NCBI RefSeq assembly: GCF_002165375.2
Contig: NZ_CP032134.1
Coordinates: forward strand, 310,001-374,000
Reading direction: 5' to 3'
DNA: 64,000 nucleotides
Source: Acinetobacter chinensis
GTDB lineage: Bacteria; Pseudomonadota; Gammaproteobacteria; Pseudomonadales; Moraxellaceae
A program made the position numbers and the translations under genes. Positions 52,785 through 62,191 of the stretch are shown here, piece by piece. Each line of letters starts with the position of its first letter. The first letter of the stretch is position 1. The notes under the pieces were generated by a model. The model had not been told where the DNA came from. It saw only the letters and a program-made list of their open reading frames with translations, and did no database searches.

Positions 52785-52837
52785 GTTTATTTAAGCCTTT
52801 CTTTTTTGCAGTGATGCGACTAGAATGCGTCACAGCT

Positions 52838-52922
52838 GCGGTGGTGGTGGAATTGGTAGACACGCTACCTTGAGGTGGTAGTGCTTTCGGGCGTGGGGGT
52901 TCAAGTCCCCCCTTCCGCACCA
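52838..52922 (+). tRNA. tRNA-Leu (GAG)
   Basis: This 85-base gene has an encoded CCA. The anticodon stem CTACC/GGTAG holds loop TTGAGGT, giving anticodon GAG (reads CUC/CUU). It has a long variable arm, as in class II tRNA, and T arm GGGGG TTCAAGT CCCCC. It sits between secG and the initiator tRNAs. Confidence 0.97.
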
Positions 52923-52969
52923 ACTTATGAATCCAGAATATAAGTTGGTGTTAGCGGCGAATCTGTTGA

Positions 52970-53046
<77 letters not shown>

Positions 53047-53116
53047 ATCAACTCTTTTTAAGATGCAGACTTAAAGAGACAGTTTGAAAAAACTGAGATA
53101 TTTATTTGCATGTTGT

Positions 53117-53193
<77 letters not shown>

Positions 53194-53287
53194 TTTTACT
53201 GATCAGCAGGCAAAGCTGAACAGTCAGATCTTAAATGTAATTCTGATTGAAAAATGTTTAATATCTGGGTATGATTTTGCACGTTGA

Positions 53288-53364
<77 letters not shown>

Positions 53365-53373
53365 AGTTTCTAA

Positions 53374-53402
53374 AGAGGCTCACAACAAAGTGGGCCTTTT
53401 TG
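53374..53402 (+). terminator. Terminator after the tRNA cluster
   Basis: AGGCTCAC / GTGGGCCT stem (one G-T pair), 6-base loop, then five T residues. Confidence 0.8.
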
Positions 53403-53433
53403 CACAGTGGACATTGGTTTTCTGTGCGATAAT

Positions 53434-53457
53434 AGGGGCGATTTCGCCCTTTTTTAT
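53434..53457 (+). terminator. Second terminator upstream of rimP
   Basis: GGGCGA / TCGCCC stem with a 2-base loop and a run of seven T residues. Two terminators within 85 bases separate the tRNAs from the nusA operon. Confidence 0.85.
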
Positions 53458-53578
53458 TGGCTATCGTGTAGTGCCGACATCAAATTGGTCAAATCGTCAT
53501 GATTCACTACTACTATAGTTAAGATCGGTATGTAGTGGTCATCCTGACCATTGAATTGCACAACTTTGACGAGAGTAA

Positions 53579-54103
53579 ATGAAGCTATCAAATAAAACTC
53601 AGACACTTCAGGATTTAATTGCACCCGCAGTGCAGGCTTGTGGTGTGGATCTCTGGGGGATTGAATTTATCCCTCAGGGTAAACGTTCCCTGTTACGTAT
53701 ATATATCGACAAAGCCGTTGATGACAATGCAGAACCTGTTCTGAATGAAGATGGTGAGCTTGAACAGGGTCGCGGTGTCGGTGTACAGGACTGTGTCCGT
53801 GTGACTCAGCAGGCTGGAGCTCTTCTTGACGTTCATGATCCTATTTCAGGTGAGTTTTCACTTGAAGTATCTTCACCGGGCTGGGATCGTCCATTTTTTC
53901 AGCTGGAACAGATGACAGGATACATTGGTCAGCAGGTGGCTTTACGCCTGATCAGTGCTGTAGAAAACCGTCGTAAATTTCAGGCAAAACTCGTCGCTGT
54001 TGACGTGGAAAATGAGCTGATTCAGGTAGAAGTTGACAACCGGCAAGTACTTGAAATCGACAGTAATAATATTGATAAAGCAAATTTGATTTACCAGGAT
54101 TAA
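53579..54103 (+). CDS. rimP: Ribosome maturation factor RimP
   Basis: This 30S assembly factor has 174 residues. The N-terminal domain (QDLIAPAVQACGVDLWGIEFIP, then LLRIYIDKAVDD) and the motif DCVRVTQQAGALLDVHDPISGEFSLEVSSPG are diagnostic. The C-terminal SH3-like part begins near RFQAK-type KFQAKLVAVD. It heads the rimP-nusA-infB-rbfA operon. It helps assembly of the 16S 3' domain. Confidence 0.97.
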   Translation: MKLSNKTQTLQDLIAPAVQACGVDLWGIEFIPQGKRSLLRIYIDKAVDDNAEPVLNEDGELEQGRGVGVQDCVRVTQQAGALLDVHDPISGEFSLEVSSPGWDRPFFQLEQMTGYIGQQVALRLISAVENRRKFQAKLVAVDVENELIQVEVDNRQVLEIDSNNIDKANLIYQD

Positions 54104-54139
54104 TCCCGGAAATAAGAATCTGAACGATATAGGTGACTT

Positions 54140-55624
54140 ATGGCGCGCGAAATTCTTACCGTGGTAGAAACGGTCAGTAACGAAAAAGGTGTAAGTCGCG
54201 AAGCAATTTTTGAAGCGCTTGAACAGGCTCTCGTTGCCGCGACTAAAAAGAAATTCTACGAAGGCACACACTCTGAAGAAGCTCGTTTACGTGTTGAAAT
54301 TGACCGTAAAACAGGTGAATACAGTACTTTCCGTCAATGGGAAGTGGTTGCTGACGAAGATCACGAAATGCCGGCTTGTCAGGATGCAATTTCTGATCTT
54401 GATCCAGCGCAGTGGTCTATTGGTGATATCCGTGAACTGGAAGTTGAATCCATTGACTTCGGTCGTATCGCTGCACAGATTGCCAAACAGGTGATTGTAC
54501 AGAAGATTCGTGAAGCTGAACGCGCTCTGATCGCTGATGCTTATGAGTCTAAAGTCGGTGAGCTGATTTACGGTGAAGTGAAAAAGCAGACCAAAGACGG
54601 TTTCATTATTGATCTGGGTGATAATGCAGAAGCTTATCTTGCCCGTGAAGAAATGATTGCCCGTGAAATTCTGCGTCCAAAACAGCGTATGAATGCAATC
54701 CTGTACAGCGTTAACCGTGAAGGACGTGGTGCACAACTGTTGTTGTCCCGTTCAAAACCGGAAATGCTGATTGCATTGATGAAAAAAGAAATTCCTGAAA
54801 TTTCTGAAGAAATCATTGAAATTAAAGCCGCTGCACGTCAGCCGGGTGTGCGTGCCAAAATTGCAGTAAAAACCAATGACCACCGTATTGATCCGGTTGG
54901 TGCATGTATCGGTATGCGAGGCACACGTATTCAGGCTGTTCAGTCAGAACTGAACGGTGAGCGTATTGATGTGGTGGTATGGTCTGATGATCCTGCTCAG
55001 TACATCGCAAGTGCACTGGAACCCGCTGATGTATCAGGTATTGTCATCGATGAAGATGCACGTACAGCAGACATCATTTTTACAACCAGTGATCAGCTGG
55101 CTCGTGCGATCGGTTCACAGGGGCAGAATGTACGTCTTGCATCTGAACTGACCGGTTTCAAACTGAATATGATGCTTGAAGAAGACTATCGTGCCCGTCA
55201 GCAGGATGAAGCACAGCAGTATCTGGACATGTTTGTAACCCGTCTTGATATTGAAGAAGATCTTGCAATGGCACTGGTGGAAATGGGCTTCACTTCACTT
55301 GAAGAAATTGCTTATGTTCCGCCTGAAACATTCGATGAAATTGAACTGGATGCTGAAACAGTTGAAATGCTGCAAAGCCGTGCCAAAGAGATTGCTCTTG
55401 CAGATGCGCTTCAGCAGCAGGAAAATGTTCAGGAACCTGCAGCAGACCTTCTGGCTATGGAAGGAATGACACAGGAAACAGCATACGCGCTTGCTTCCCG
55501 TGGCGTCATTACCGTTGATGATCTTGCAGATCAGGCAACAGATGATATTGCAGATATCGAAGGTCTGGGTGCTGAAAAAGCAGGTCAGCTCATTATGAAA
55601 GCGCGTGAATCATGGTTTAACTAG
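54140..55624 (+). CDS. nusA: Transcription termination/antitermination factor NusA
   Basis: The product is 494 residues, with AGGTGA directly before the ATG. The N-terminal RNAP-binding domain (AREILTVVETVSNEKGVSREAIFEALEQAL) is followed by S1 (GEVKKQTKDGFIIDLGDNAEAYLAREEM), two KH domains (VKTNDHRIDPVGACIGMRGTRIQ; FTTSDQLARAIGSQGQNVRLAS) and two acidic helical repeats (AR1/AR2) in the last 130 residues. It controls pausing, termination and rRNA antitermination. Confidence 0.98.
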   Translation: MAREILTVVETVSNEKGVSREAIFEALEQALVAATKKKFYEGTHSEEARLRVEIDRKTGEYSTFRQWEVVADEDHEMPACQDAISDLDPAQWSIGDIRELEVESIDFGRIAAQIAKQVIVQKIREAERALIADAYESKVGELIYGEVKKQTKDGFIIDLGDNAEAYLAREEMIAREILRPKQRMNAILYSVNREGRGAQLLLSRSKPEMLIALMKKEIPEISEEIIEIKAAARQPGVRAKIAVKTNDHRIDPVGACIGMRGTRIQAVQSELNGERIDVVVWSDDPAQYIASALEPADVSGIVIDEDARTADIIFTTSDQLARAIGSQGQNVRLASELTGFKLNMMLEEDYRARQQDEAQQYLDMFVTRLDIEEDLAMALVEMGFTSLEEIAYVPPETFDEIELDAETVEMLQSRAKEIALADALQQQENVQEPAADLLAMEGMTQETAYALASRGVITVDDLADQATDDIADIEGLGAEKAGQLIMKARESWFN

Positions 55625-55634
55625 GAGGTAATAT

Positions 55635-58322
55635 ATGACGGACAAGTCGATAAAAGAGTTGGCGCTCAGCGTGGGTCGTCCCGTTGAAAAGCTCCTGGAA
55701 CAGGTTCGTGAGGCAGGCTTACCTCAAAGTAAGGCTGACGATATTATTTCCACTGAACAACAGAATACCCTCGTTAACCATTTGAAGAAGGTTCATGGTC
55801 AGGACGGCGGTCAGGCAGGACAAATCACGTTGAAACGTAAAACAACCAGTACTGCTAAAGTGGCAAGTACATCAGGTAAGGCAAAAACCATTAACGTTGA
55901 AGTGCGTAAAAAGCATACGTTTGTGAAGCCTGATCCTGAGCAGATTAAAGCAGAAGCTTTAGCTAAGGCTGAAGCTCAGCAGAAAAATCAGGAAGCACCT
56001 GCTCCAAAAGAAGCTGAGAAAACTGAAAGTTCTGCGAAAGCAAATCTTGAAAAAATGCGTGCAGCTGCAAAACAGCAGACAGCAGCAAAAGAAACACCTA
56101 AAGCAGCTGTTGTTGTTAAACGTAAATCAACAAACAAACCGATTACGAAAGCAACTGTTAAAGTGATTGAAACACCTGAACAGAAGAGAGCTCGTGAAGC
56201 TGATGCTGCGAAATTAAAAGCAGCTGAAGAAGCAGCACGTCGCAAGTCTGCTGAGGAAGCGCAACAGCGTACACTTGAGCAGATGCGTCAGATGGCTTCC
56301 AAGTATTCTTCTGAAGATGCAACTGCGACGATCCGTGTTGTTGATGATTCTCCACTGGCAGCAGGTCTGGTTGGTCAGGCATATGAAGATTCATTTGCGA
56401 AAGAAGACCGTGACATCAAACGTGGTACCAATACTCCAGGTGCCCGTGCTCCGAAAAAAGGTGGCCGTCGTGGTCAGGAAGAGCAAAGTTTCAGCAAGCA
56501 GCCTAAACGTGGTCTGAAAACAAGTCAGACGGGTAAACACGGTTTTGAAAAACCTGTTAAGAAACAGGTTTATGATGTTGAAATTGGTGAAACCATTGTT
56601 GTTGCTGACTTAGCTGCGAAAATGGCGATTAAAGTTCGTGAAGTGATCAAATCACTCATGAAAATGGGTGAGCTGGTTACTCAGAACCAGGCGATTGACC
56701 AGGAAATTGCTGCACTGATCGTTGAAGAAATGGGTCACAACCCAGTTCTTGTTTCTGATACTCAGGCTGAAGATAACTTACTTGAAGCAGCTGAAGGTGC
56801 GCGTGGTGCTCAGTCTACACGTGCACCGGTGGTTACGATCATGGGTCACGTTGACCATGGTAAGACATCGCTTCTTGACCGTATCCGTCGTGCAAAAGTT
56901 GCGCAGGGCGAAGCGGGCGGTATCACACAGCATATCGGTGCATACCATGTGAAAACAGAGAAAGGAATTATTACTTTCCTTGATACTCCTGGACACGCGG
57001 CATTTACTGCAATGCGTTCACGTGGTGCGAAAGCGACTGATATCGTGGTGCTGGTTGTAGCGGCAGATGATGGTGTAATGCCACAGACTGCGGAAGCAAT
57101 TGACCATGCCCGTGCTGCAGGTACTCCAATTATTGTTGCCATCAACAAAATGGATAAAGAATCTGCTGATCCAGATCGCGTATTGAACGAACTGACTGTA
57201 AAAGAAATCGTACCTGAACAATGGGGCGGTGATGTACCGGTTGCCATGGTTTCAGCACATTCTGGTCAGGGTATTGATGAGTTACTTGATCTGATTTCAA
57301 TTCAGGCTGAACTGCTTGAACTGAAAGCATCTGAAGAAGGTGCTGCGCAAGGTGTTGTAATTGAAGCACGTGTTGACAACAGCCGTGGTGCAGTAACATC
57401 TATTCTTGTTCAGAACGGTACGCTGAAAGTGGGTGATCTTGTCCTTGCAGGTTCATCTTACGGTCGCGTTCGTGCTATGACAGATGAAAACGGTCAGCGT
57501 ATCAAATCTGCAGGTCCTTCGATTCCAGTCGAAATCTTAGGTCTTCCAGAAGCGCCAATGGCGGGTGATGAAGTTCTTGTTGTGACTGACGAGAAAAAAG
57601 CGCGTGAAGTTGCGGATGCCCGTATGGATCGTGAACGTCAGAAACGACTTGAGCGTCAATCTGCAATGCGTCTTGAAAACATTATGGCGTCTATGGGCAA
57701 GAAAGATGTGCCTATCGTGAACGTTGTACTGAAAACAGACGTACGTGGTACACTGGAAGCGCTTCATGTAGCACTTGCTGAGCTTGCGACTGATGAAGTG
57801 AAAGTACGTATTATCGGTTCAGGCGTAGGTGCAATTACTGAGTCTGACGTAACACTTGCTGAATCATCTGAAGCGGTACTTCTTGGCTTTAACGTCCGTG
57901 CTGATAATACTGCACGTCAGAAAGCTGATGCTGATGGCATTGATATCCGTTACTACTCAATCATCTATCAGTTAATTGATGATGTGAAAGCTGCAATGAG
58001 CGGTAAACTTGCACCTGAACACCGTGAAACAATTCTGGGTGTTGCTGAAGTGCGTGAAGTGTTCCACTCAAGCAAATTTGGCGCTGCTGCGGGTTGTATG
58101 GTACTTGAGGGTACATTACACCGTAACAAACCGATTCGCGTATTACGTGATGACGTGGTTGTGTTCCAGGGTGAACTTGAATCTCTTCGCCGTTATAAAG
58201 AAGTGGTTGAAGAAGTTCGTGCCGGTATGGAATGTGGTCTTGCGGTGAAAGGTTATAAAGACATCAAAGCACAGGACAAGATCGAAGTGTATGATGTTCA
58301 ACTGATTAAACGGAGTCTTTAA
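55635..58322 (+). CDS. infB: Translation initiation factor IF-2
   Basis: This 895-residue GTPase brings fMet-tRNA to the 30S P site. GGAGG precedes the ATG. The IF2_N domains (KSIKELALSVGRPVEKLLEQV and later VADLAAKMAIKVREVIKSLMKMGEL) and a charged Ala/Lys linker lead to the G domain. G1 GHVDHGKT is at 404-411, with DTPGHAAF and NKMDKESADP after it. The C-terminal domains end in KAQDKIEVYDVQLIKRSL. Three initiator tRNA genes lie just upstream, so supplier and partner are neighbours. Confidence 0.98.
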   Translation: MTDKSIKELALSVGRPVEKLLEQVREAGLPQSKADDIISTEQQNTLVNHLKKVHGQDGGQAGQITLKRKTTSTAKVASTSGKAKTINVEVRKKHTFVKPDPEQIKAEALAKAEAQQKNQEAPAPKEAEKTESSAKANLEKMRAAAKQQTAAKETPKAAVVVKRKSTNKPITKATVKVIETPEQKRAREADAAKLKAAEEAARRKSAEEAQQRTLEQMRQMASKYSSEDATATIRVVDDSPLAAGLVGQAYEDSFAKEDRDIKRGTNTPGARAPKKGGRRGQEEQSFSKQPKRGLKTSQTGKHGFEKPVKKQVYDVEIGETIVVADLAAKMAIKVREVIKSLMKMGELVTQNQAIDQEIAALIVEEMGHNPVLVSDTQAEDNLLEAAEGARGAQSTRAPVVTIMGHVDHGKTSLLDRIRRAKVAQGEAGGITQHIGAYHVKTEKGIITFLDTPGHAAFTAMRSRGAKATDIVVLVVAADDGVMPQTAEAIDHARAAGTPIIVAINKMDKESADPDRVLNELTVKEIVPEQWGGDVPVAMVSAHSGQGIDELLDLISIQAELLELKASEEGAAQGVVIEARVDNSRGAVTSILVQNGTLKVGDLVLAGSSYGRVRAMTDENGQRIKSAGPSIPVEILGLPEAPMAGDEVLVVTDEKKAREVADARMDRERQKRLERQSAMRLENIMASMGKKDVPIVNVVLKTDVRGTLEALHVALAELATDEVKVRIIGSGVGAITESDVTLAESSEAVLLGFNVRADNTARQKADADGIDIRYYSIIYQLIDDVKAAMSGKLAPEHRETILGVAEVREVFHSSKFGAAAGCMVLEGTLHRNKPIRVLRDDVVVFQGELESLRRYKEVVEEVRAGMECGLAVKGYKDIKAQDKIEVYDVQLIKRSL

Positions 58323-58729
58323 TGGCGGGTAGTCAGCGTCTTAAGCGTATGGCAGACACAGTTCAGAGAGAGCTCTCTGAACTGATCCGTCAGGAGCTCA
58401 AAGATCCACGTCTGGGTGGTCTGGTGACCATCTCAGCGGTGAAAGTTAGCCCTGATTTAGGCTATGCAGAAGTTTATGTTACTGTAATGGGACGTGAGCT
58501 TGGCGATGAGCAGAGTGAAGTGGCAAATAAAGAAACACTGGATGTCCTGAATAAGGCATCAGGGTTCCTGCGTCATGAACTTGGACATCGTATTAAGACA
58601 CGTATTACGCCACGTCTGCGTTTCCACTATGACAAAACTAATGCATATGGCAACTATATGTTTGGTCTGATTGCTGAAGCAGTGAAGGATTTACCTCCTG
58701 CTGAAGAAGCAAAAAAAGATGATGAATAA
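58322..58729 (+). CDS. rbfA: Ribosome-binding factor A
   Basis: This 135-residue KH-like protein is a late 30S maturation and cold-adaptation factor. Its ATG overlaps the infB stop (TAATG). Diagnostic blocks are SQRLKRMADTVQRELSELI, QELKDPRLGGLVTISAVKVSPDL and LRHELGHRIKTRITPRLRFHYD. Terminal gene of the operon. Confidence 0.97.
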   Translation: MAGSQRLKRMADTVQRELSELIRQELKDPRLGGLVTISAVKVSPDLGYAEVYVTVMGRELGDEQSEVANKETLDVLNKASGFLRHELGHRIKTRITPRLRFHYDKTNAYGNYMFGLIAEAVKDLPPAEEAKKDDE

Positions 58730-58750
58730 GCTGTTTTAATAAACACAGCC

Positions 58751-58782
58751 ATAAAAAAGCCACCTTCGGGTGGCTTTTTTAT
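58751..58782. terminator. Bidirectional terminator between rbfA and mnhG
   Basis: AAAAAGCCACC / GGTGGCTTTTT stem with a TTCG loop; A run and T run on the two sides. It serves both convergent operons. Confidence 0.95.
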
Positions 58783-58788
58783 TGGATA

Positions 58789-58818
58789 CGACTTTCAGAT
58801 TGATTGTTCTGAAAGTCG
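58789..58818 (-). terminator. Perfect 11-bp hairpin after mnhG
   Basis: CGACTTTCAGA and TCTGAAAGTCG are exact complements around an 8-base loop, one base after the mnhG stop. It lacks its own T run on the minus strand and may protect the 3' end or aid the terminator next to it. Confidence 0.6.
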
Positions 58819-58819
58819 G

Positions 58820-59209
58820 TCACTGTTGATTGTTGCGGTATTTTCGGAATATTTTTTTGCGTTTCCGTTGCCAGGGCAGAGGGCGTTCAAGTGATTCAGG
58901 TACATTGCCACTCATGGAGCGTAAACGTAAATGTAAGGCTGCCTGTGCAATCAGGTTTGCAGATACGGGCGCGGTAATAAACGCCAGTAAAGTCAGAAGC
59001 AGTTCGGCAAACCCAAAACGGCCATTAAATGCTGCATGGATCATGGCGGCTATCAGGAAGCTGCCCAGTCCTAAAGTACTGGACTTGGTCGGAGCGTGAA
59101 GCCGCATAAACAGATCGGGCAGGCGAACCATTCCAATACCGCCGACCAGCATAAAAAAAGCACCAATGATCAGGAAGAAGGAGACGAGTATTTCCATCAG
59201 AAGCTGCAT
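58820..59209 (-). CDS. mnhG: Na+/H+ antiporter subunit G (MnhG/MrpG)
   Basis: This 129-residue inner-membrane protein has three helices and the MnhG block VGGIGMVRLPDLFMRLHAPTKSSTLGL. The C-terminal tail is strongly basic (QRKRKKIFRKYRNNQ). AAGGAG lies 8 bases before the ATG. It starts 11 bases after mnhF and ends the seven-subunit Mrp operon. Its direct role in ion transfer is unknown. Confidence 0.93.
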   Translation of the reverse strand: MQLLMEILVSFFLIIGAFFMLVGGIGMVRLPDLFMRLHAPTKSSTLGLGSFLIAAMIHAAFNGRFGFAELLLTLLAFITAPVSANLIAQAALHLRLRSMSGNVPESLERPLPWQRKRKKIFRKYRNNQQ

Positions 59210-59220
59210 ATCTTTTCTCC

Positions 59221-59496
59221 TTAATCTATGACATGACCGGACGTGAAATAACGTGCCAGCGCTGCTGTGGAAACAAAGCCGAGCATGGCAACCAGTAATG
59301 CCCCCTCAAACATGGAAGTGCTGACCCAGTAAATGCCAAGAATAACAATCAGGCAGGTGGCATTTAAAAATAAGGTATCCAGTGCAAGTAAGCGGTCTAC
59401 AATGGATGGACCAATCACAATGCGGTAAAGGCAAAGTAGCATGGAGATGGTGATGCAGAACATACAGAAGCTGAGCGCATAAGGCAGAATGCTCAT
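59221..59496 (-). CDS. mnhF: Na+/H+ antiporter subunit F (MnhF/MrpF)
   Basis: This 91-residue three-helix subunit carries the conserved RIVIGPSIVDRLLALDTLF and VAMLGFVSTAALARYF. It overlaps mnhE by 4 bases (ATGA). Together with E and G it forms the small-subunit part of the Mrp complex. Confidence 0.93.
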   Translation of the reverse strand: MSILPYALSFCMFCITISMLLCLYRIVIGPSIVDRLLALDTLFLNATCLIVILGIYWVSTSMFEGALLVAMLGFVSTAALARYFTSGHVID

Positions 59497-60020
59497 GATG
59501 ATTCTCCTGGTTGCACATTGAAAATTTTCATTAAAGGCTGTTCATAGCGCGTTTTAATATCTCTGATTTCCTGCTCAGGATCATCACTGCTCAGCGCATG
59601 TACCAGAATGTCACCTTTGTCCTGGTCAATCCCTGCTGTAACGGTTCCAGGAGTTGTGGTAATGATCATCGCGAGCAGCGTGTTCACTTCATCATGCTGT
59701 GTTTCAAGAGGAACCCTGAACCATTTGGGATGCAGACTATCCATAGGACCCAGGACCTGTTTTGCGACCCGGATATTGGAAATGATAATGTCCCATAAAA
59801 CAACAAAGCACAGTTTCAGAGCCTCAATCCAGTTGATGTTGGGCGTGCTTTCAATAAACGGGCTGACCATACGGGGCACGGCAACAGCAAGAATCAGCGC
59901 CATCAGAATGGTGCCTGCTTCAAGGCTGTGAGCCAGCATAATCCAGCTGAGTGCGACAATCACAGAAACAAATGGATGTGGCAGCCAGCGATTCCAGAAA
60001 GTTTTTTCTTGCATACTCAT
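59493..60020 (-). CDS. mnhE: Na+/H+ antiporter subunit E (MnhE/MrpE)
   Basis: This 175-residue protein has N-terminal helices and then a cytoplasmic domain with LLAMIITTTPGTVTAGID and the downstream DILVHAL block, typical of MnhE. It overlaps both mnhD and mnhF by 4 bases, so translation is coupled. Confidence 0.93.
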   Translation of the reverse strand: MSMQEKTFWNRWLPHPFVSVIVALSWIMLAHSLEAGTILMALILAVAVPRMVSPFIESTPNINWIEALKLCFVVLWDIIISNIRVAKQVLGPMDSLHPKWFRVPLETQHDEVNTLLAMIITTTPGTVTAGIDQDKGDILVHALSSDDPEQEIRDIKTRYEQPLMKIFNVQPGESS

Positions 60021-61828
60021 GGCTCCATAGGTTTGAGCTGATCATGTTCATTATCAGGGCTGATCTGTGAGTCCTGATTCAGAATCTGACGTCGCTTGAA
60101 TTCTGAAATATGCTCGCCTTCCAGTGTATCTTCACTGATGGTATAAGGAATCAGATGAGCATTTGGATCGACTGATTCACCGTTATATTTGGTCTCAGGC
60201 AGGTTTTCAGGATCAAATGGCTGAACACTGATAGTCTCTCGGTTATGATCCTGTTTCAGGATGGTTGCTTCATACAGCGCATTGTTCTGAATCTGAGCAG
60301 CTGCCTTGAAAGTATACTGCTGAACAGGTGAGGCAAAGACAACGTATAAAATCAGTCCGGTCAGCAGGGCATAGATCGTGACATCATTCCGCAAAGGTGC
60401 TTTATCCGGTAAAGCCTGGTATTCCCTGAACGCAGCCTGTTCGGTGTTTTCTTCAGGACGGCTTGCCCGCCAGAACAGAATGAAGCCGACACGGGTAAAT
60501 GCAATAATACTGAGTAGACTGACAATCAGTACAACGGCAATAATAATGCCTTGCCATGCATGACCTGCGGTTGCCTGCAGGATAAAAACTTTACCGAGAA
60601 AACCGCTGAAAGGCGGCAGTCCTGCCATCATCATGGCAATAATAAAGAAGCTGATAGAGACAGCTTTCTGCTGTTTCATCTGCGGTGCAATTCTGAAATG
60701 ATCTTTGAATTCACCACGCTGAGACGTGATCCATCCACTGAGCAGATAAAAAGCTGCTGCAATAATGGTACTGTGTACCAGATAATAAAGTGCTGCTGAC
60801 CAGGCCTGAGTATTGAACAGAGACAGTGCCACCAGAATGGTACCGATTGAAGACAGAATCATGAAGCCGACAAAACGGCGCAGACGTTCAGCACCAATAG
60901 CTCCGATCACGCCATAAAGGGAAGTGATCAGTCCGATAGGCAACAGCCAGCTGCTCAGAATCTTCTGACTGACTGGATCATCAAAGACCGTACCGTTGAC
61001 CCGTAAAATCGCATAAACACCGACTTTGGTCATAATGGTAAATATGGCAGCCACGGGTGTAGCGGCAACAGCATAGGTTTTAGGTAACCAGAAACCGACA
61101 GGGAGCATTGCTGCCTTGATACCAAAAACAACGAACAGCAGCAAACCACCTGCAACAGCCAGACGGTGCTGATCTGCTTCAAGCAATGGCATCAGTCGGG
61201 CAACATCGGTCATATTTAAACTGCCGACACTGCCGTAGATTATTCCCAGTCCAATCAGGAACAGAGCAGAAGCAAGCAGGTTAATGGTGACATAATGAAT
61301 GCCGAGATGAAAACGGGCTTTCCCCTGACCATGCAGTAACAGGACGTAGGACGCCATCAGCAGGATTTCAAAGAATACGAACAGGTTGAACAGATCGCCT
61401 GTCAGGAATGCACCACTCAGCCCCATCAGCAGGAAATGGAACATGGCATGGAAATAACGTCCACGGGTATCCCACTGCTTACTGGCAAACCATAAGATCG
61501 GTACGGACAGGGCATAGGTCAGAACCAACATCAATGCAGACAGCTGATCGAGCACTAAAATAATGCCAAAAGGAGCTGCCCATTCACTCAGATTATAAAT
61601 AATGATCTGACCGTGACTCGCCTGAACCAGATAAAAAACAGCTGTGCTGAGTCCGAGCAGGGAGGAAATACAGCTGATGCTGCGCCTCCAGGGTTGACGC
61701 CAGTCATGAGCGAGTGAGCCAGAACCTGGATTGCCCAGTAATAACAGAATGAATGCTGTAAATGCAGGAATCAGAATACTGAAAACCGGGGTGTGCTGAT
61801 TCAGGAAACTGAGGAGATCATTCATCAT
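60017..61828 (-). CDS. mnhD: Na+/H+ antiporter subunit D (MnhD/MrpD)
   Basis: This 603-residue proton-translocating subunit is homologous to complex I NuoN/NuoM. About 14 helices are present, with the key Lys/His blocks GIKAAMLPVGFWLPKTYAVA and YYLVHSTIIAAAFYLLSGW. An unusual hydrophilic tail of about 90 residues, rich in Asp/Glu/Pro/Asn (QPFDPENLPETKYNGESV onward), extends after the last helix. The start overlaps mnhC by 4 bases. Confidence 0.93.
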   Translation of the reverse strand: MMNDLLSFLNQHTPVFSILIPAFTAFILLLLGNPGSGSLAHDWRQPWRRSISCISSLLGLSTAVFYLVQASHGQIIIYNLSEWAAPFGIILVLDQLSALMLVLTYALSVPILWFASKQWDTRGRYFHAMFHFLLMGLSGAFLTGDLFNLFVFFEILLMASYVLLLHGQGKARFHLGIHYVTINLLASALFLIGLGIIYGSVGSLNMTDVARLMPLLEADQHRLAVAGGLLLFVVFGIKAAMLPVGFWLPKTYAVAATPVAAIFTIMTKVGVYAILRVNGTVFDDPVSQKILSSWLLPIGLITSLYGVIGAIGAERLRRFVGFMILSSIGTILVALSLFNTQAWSAALYYLVHSTIIAAAFYLLSGWITSQRGEFKDHFRIAPQMKQQKAVSISFFIIAMMMAGLPPFSGFLGKVFILQATAGHAWQGIIIAVVLIVSLLSIIAFTRVGFILFWRASRPEENTEQAAFREYQALPDKAPLRNDVTIYALLTGLILYVVFASPVQQYTFKAAAQIQNNALYEATILKQDHNRETISVQPFDPENLPETKYNGESVDPNAHLIPYTISEDTLEGEHISEFKRRQILNQDSQISPDNEHDQLKPMEP

Positions 61829-62190
61829 GGCTCATCCTCACGTAAATCGGTAATAACGGGCTCTTCTTTGGAGTCCACATGATCTGTACCTGACTCATAA
61901 CGGCTTCGCAATGCCAGCTGAACAATAAACGCAGTCGTGGCAAAGCCAATCACAATTGCAGTCAGTACCAGTGCCTGTGGCAAAGGATCTGTTGCTTTGG
62001 TGGCAGAAGTCAGTACAGCAGGCGCATTGATCTGTAAACGTCCCATGCTGAACAGGAAAATATTGACGGCATAACCAATCATGGCAAGCCCCAGTACCAC
62101 AGGGAAAGTACGTGCCCTCAAGACAAGGTAAATCCCTGTAGCCACCAGTAAGCCAATCGCAGAGGCGACTAAAAATTCAAGACTGATCAT
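61825..62190 (-). CDS. mnhC: Na+/H+ antiporter subunit C (MnhC/MrpC)
   Basis: This 121-residue NuoK-like subunit has three helices. The conserved LGLAMIGYAVNIFLFSMGRL and DPLPQALVLTAIVIGFATTAF are present. The last 30 residues are acidic. It starts 1 base after the mnhAB stop. Confidence 0.94.
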   Translation of the reverse strand: MISLEFLVASAIGLLVATGIYLVLRARTFPVVLGLAMIGYAVNIFLFSMGRLQINAPAVLTSATKATDPLPQALVLTAIVIGFATTAFIVQLALRSRYESGTDHVDSKEEPVITDLREDEP

Positions 62191-62191
62191 C

